Shown piece by piece: positions 41,744 through 41,838 of a DNA stretch of 41,838 nt. The position numbers and the translations under genes were made by a program. The notes under the pieces were generated by a model, which ran no database searches, had not been told where the DNA came from, and saw nothing but the letters and a program-made list of their open reading frames with translations. Position 1 is the first letter of the stretch, and each line of letters begins with the position of its first letter. Source of the stretch: an uncultured Flavobacteriaceae bacterium (GTDB lineage Bacteria > Bacteroidota > Bacteroidia > Flavobacteriales > Flavobacteriaceae); NCBI GenBank assembly GCA_937136755.1, contig CAKZOR010000125.1:1-41838 (forward strand), read 5' to 3'.

Positions 41744-41807
41744 GACTTTTTTAGTGGTTTTTAAAAATCACAAAAAACCTGTATTTTTATGTTAAAATTC
41801 ATTTGAT

Positions 41808-41838
41808 ATGAAATTAACTATATCGAGTGAAAGAGCTT
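41808..41838 (+). CDS. Start of a further gene (partial, 3' end outside window)
   Basis: ATG 41808 opens a frame reading MKLTISSERA before the window ends. A near-consensus -7 element (TTCATTTG, 41798-41805) ends two bases before it, like the arrangement at kynU. Ten residues are too few to name the product. Confidence 0.4.
   Translation, partial: MKLTISSERA

Noticed and set aside
41754-41771. Hairpin GTGGTTTTT/AAAAATCAC after rluD as a terminator
   Set aside because: The stem is A/T-rich, has a mismatch and no loop, and the following run is A on the coding strand.
1-41838. tRNA, rRNA or riboswitch genes
   Set aside because: I scanned the gaps between genes for tRNA-like ends and known leader structures and saw none; all gaps are under about 180 bases.

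Overview
The window looks like chromosome from a member of the Flavobacteriaceae (Bacteroidota). It is AT-rich, has no obvious Shine-Dalgarno sites, and carries many copies of the Bacteroidota -7 promoter element TAnnTTTG just upstream of genes. The content is typical of flavobacteria: secreted proteins with signal peptides ending in AQ or GQ, CarboxypepD_reg-like domains, a DUF6702 protein, an M1 peptidase, paired cryptochrome/photolyase genes, and the order rsfS-ftsH-LUD-cdsA-psd-ACBP. I found no tRNA, rRNA, CRISPR array, insertion sequence or prophage. No gene-free stretch exceeds about 180 bases. The assignment rests on gene content and motifs read by eye, not on database searches.

Layout. 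1-2807 (minus): a surface protein cut by the window edge, a phage-fibre-like secreted protein with five histidine pairs spaced exactly 12 residues apart, and peptidase E. 2932-7497 (plus): two paralogous CarboxypepD_reg-like proteins, DUF6702 and an M1 metallopeptidase, closed by a strong terminator. 7598-8449: tatA and a PAP2 phosphatase. 8442-9083 (minus): an O-methyltransferase. 9190-12265 (plus): kynureninase, an MFS transporter and a short ClpP-family protease. 12398-16045 (minus): a light-related operon of flavin reductase, DUF2256, CRY-DASH and an iron-sulfur (FeS-BCP) photolyase. 16201-17783 (minus): a zinc-ribbon-family protein without cysteines, and Nif3. 17834-18886 (plus): lpxK.

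18862-26824 is a long minus-strand run. In transcription order it holds DUF1573, aminotransferase, murB, an ECF sigma factor with its anti-sigma partner, a small cysteine protein, a second ECF sigma factor, lipA, a GapB-type dehydrogenase and a hybrid histidine kinase. 26957-30883 (plus): valS and a fatty acid hydroxylase. 30930-35709 (minus): rsfS, ftsH, LUD, cdsA, psd and acyl-CoA-binding protein, which joins protein quality control with phospholipid synthesis. 35823-41838: birA, an SRPBCC protein, pyrE, a Nudix hydrolase, coaD, ddl, a PASTA protein, an rluD-type pseudouridine synthase and the first codons of one more gene.

Most genes are core housekeeping. The points most worth a second look are the 12-residue HxH fibre and the 22-bp repeat behind it, the four-gene light operon, the dehydrogenase coupled to a kinase, and the promoters that sit only a few bases before start codons and suggest leaderless mRNAs.
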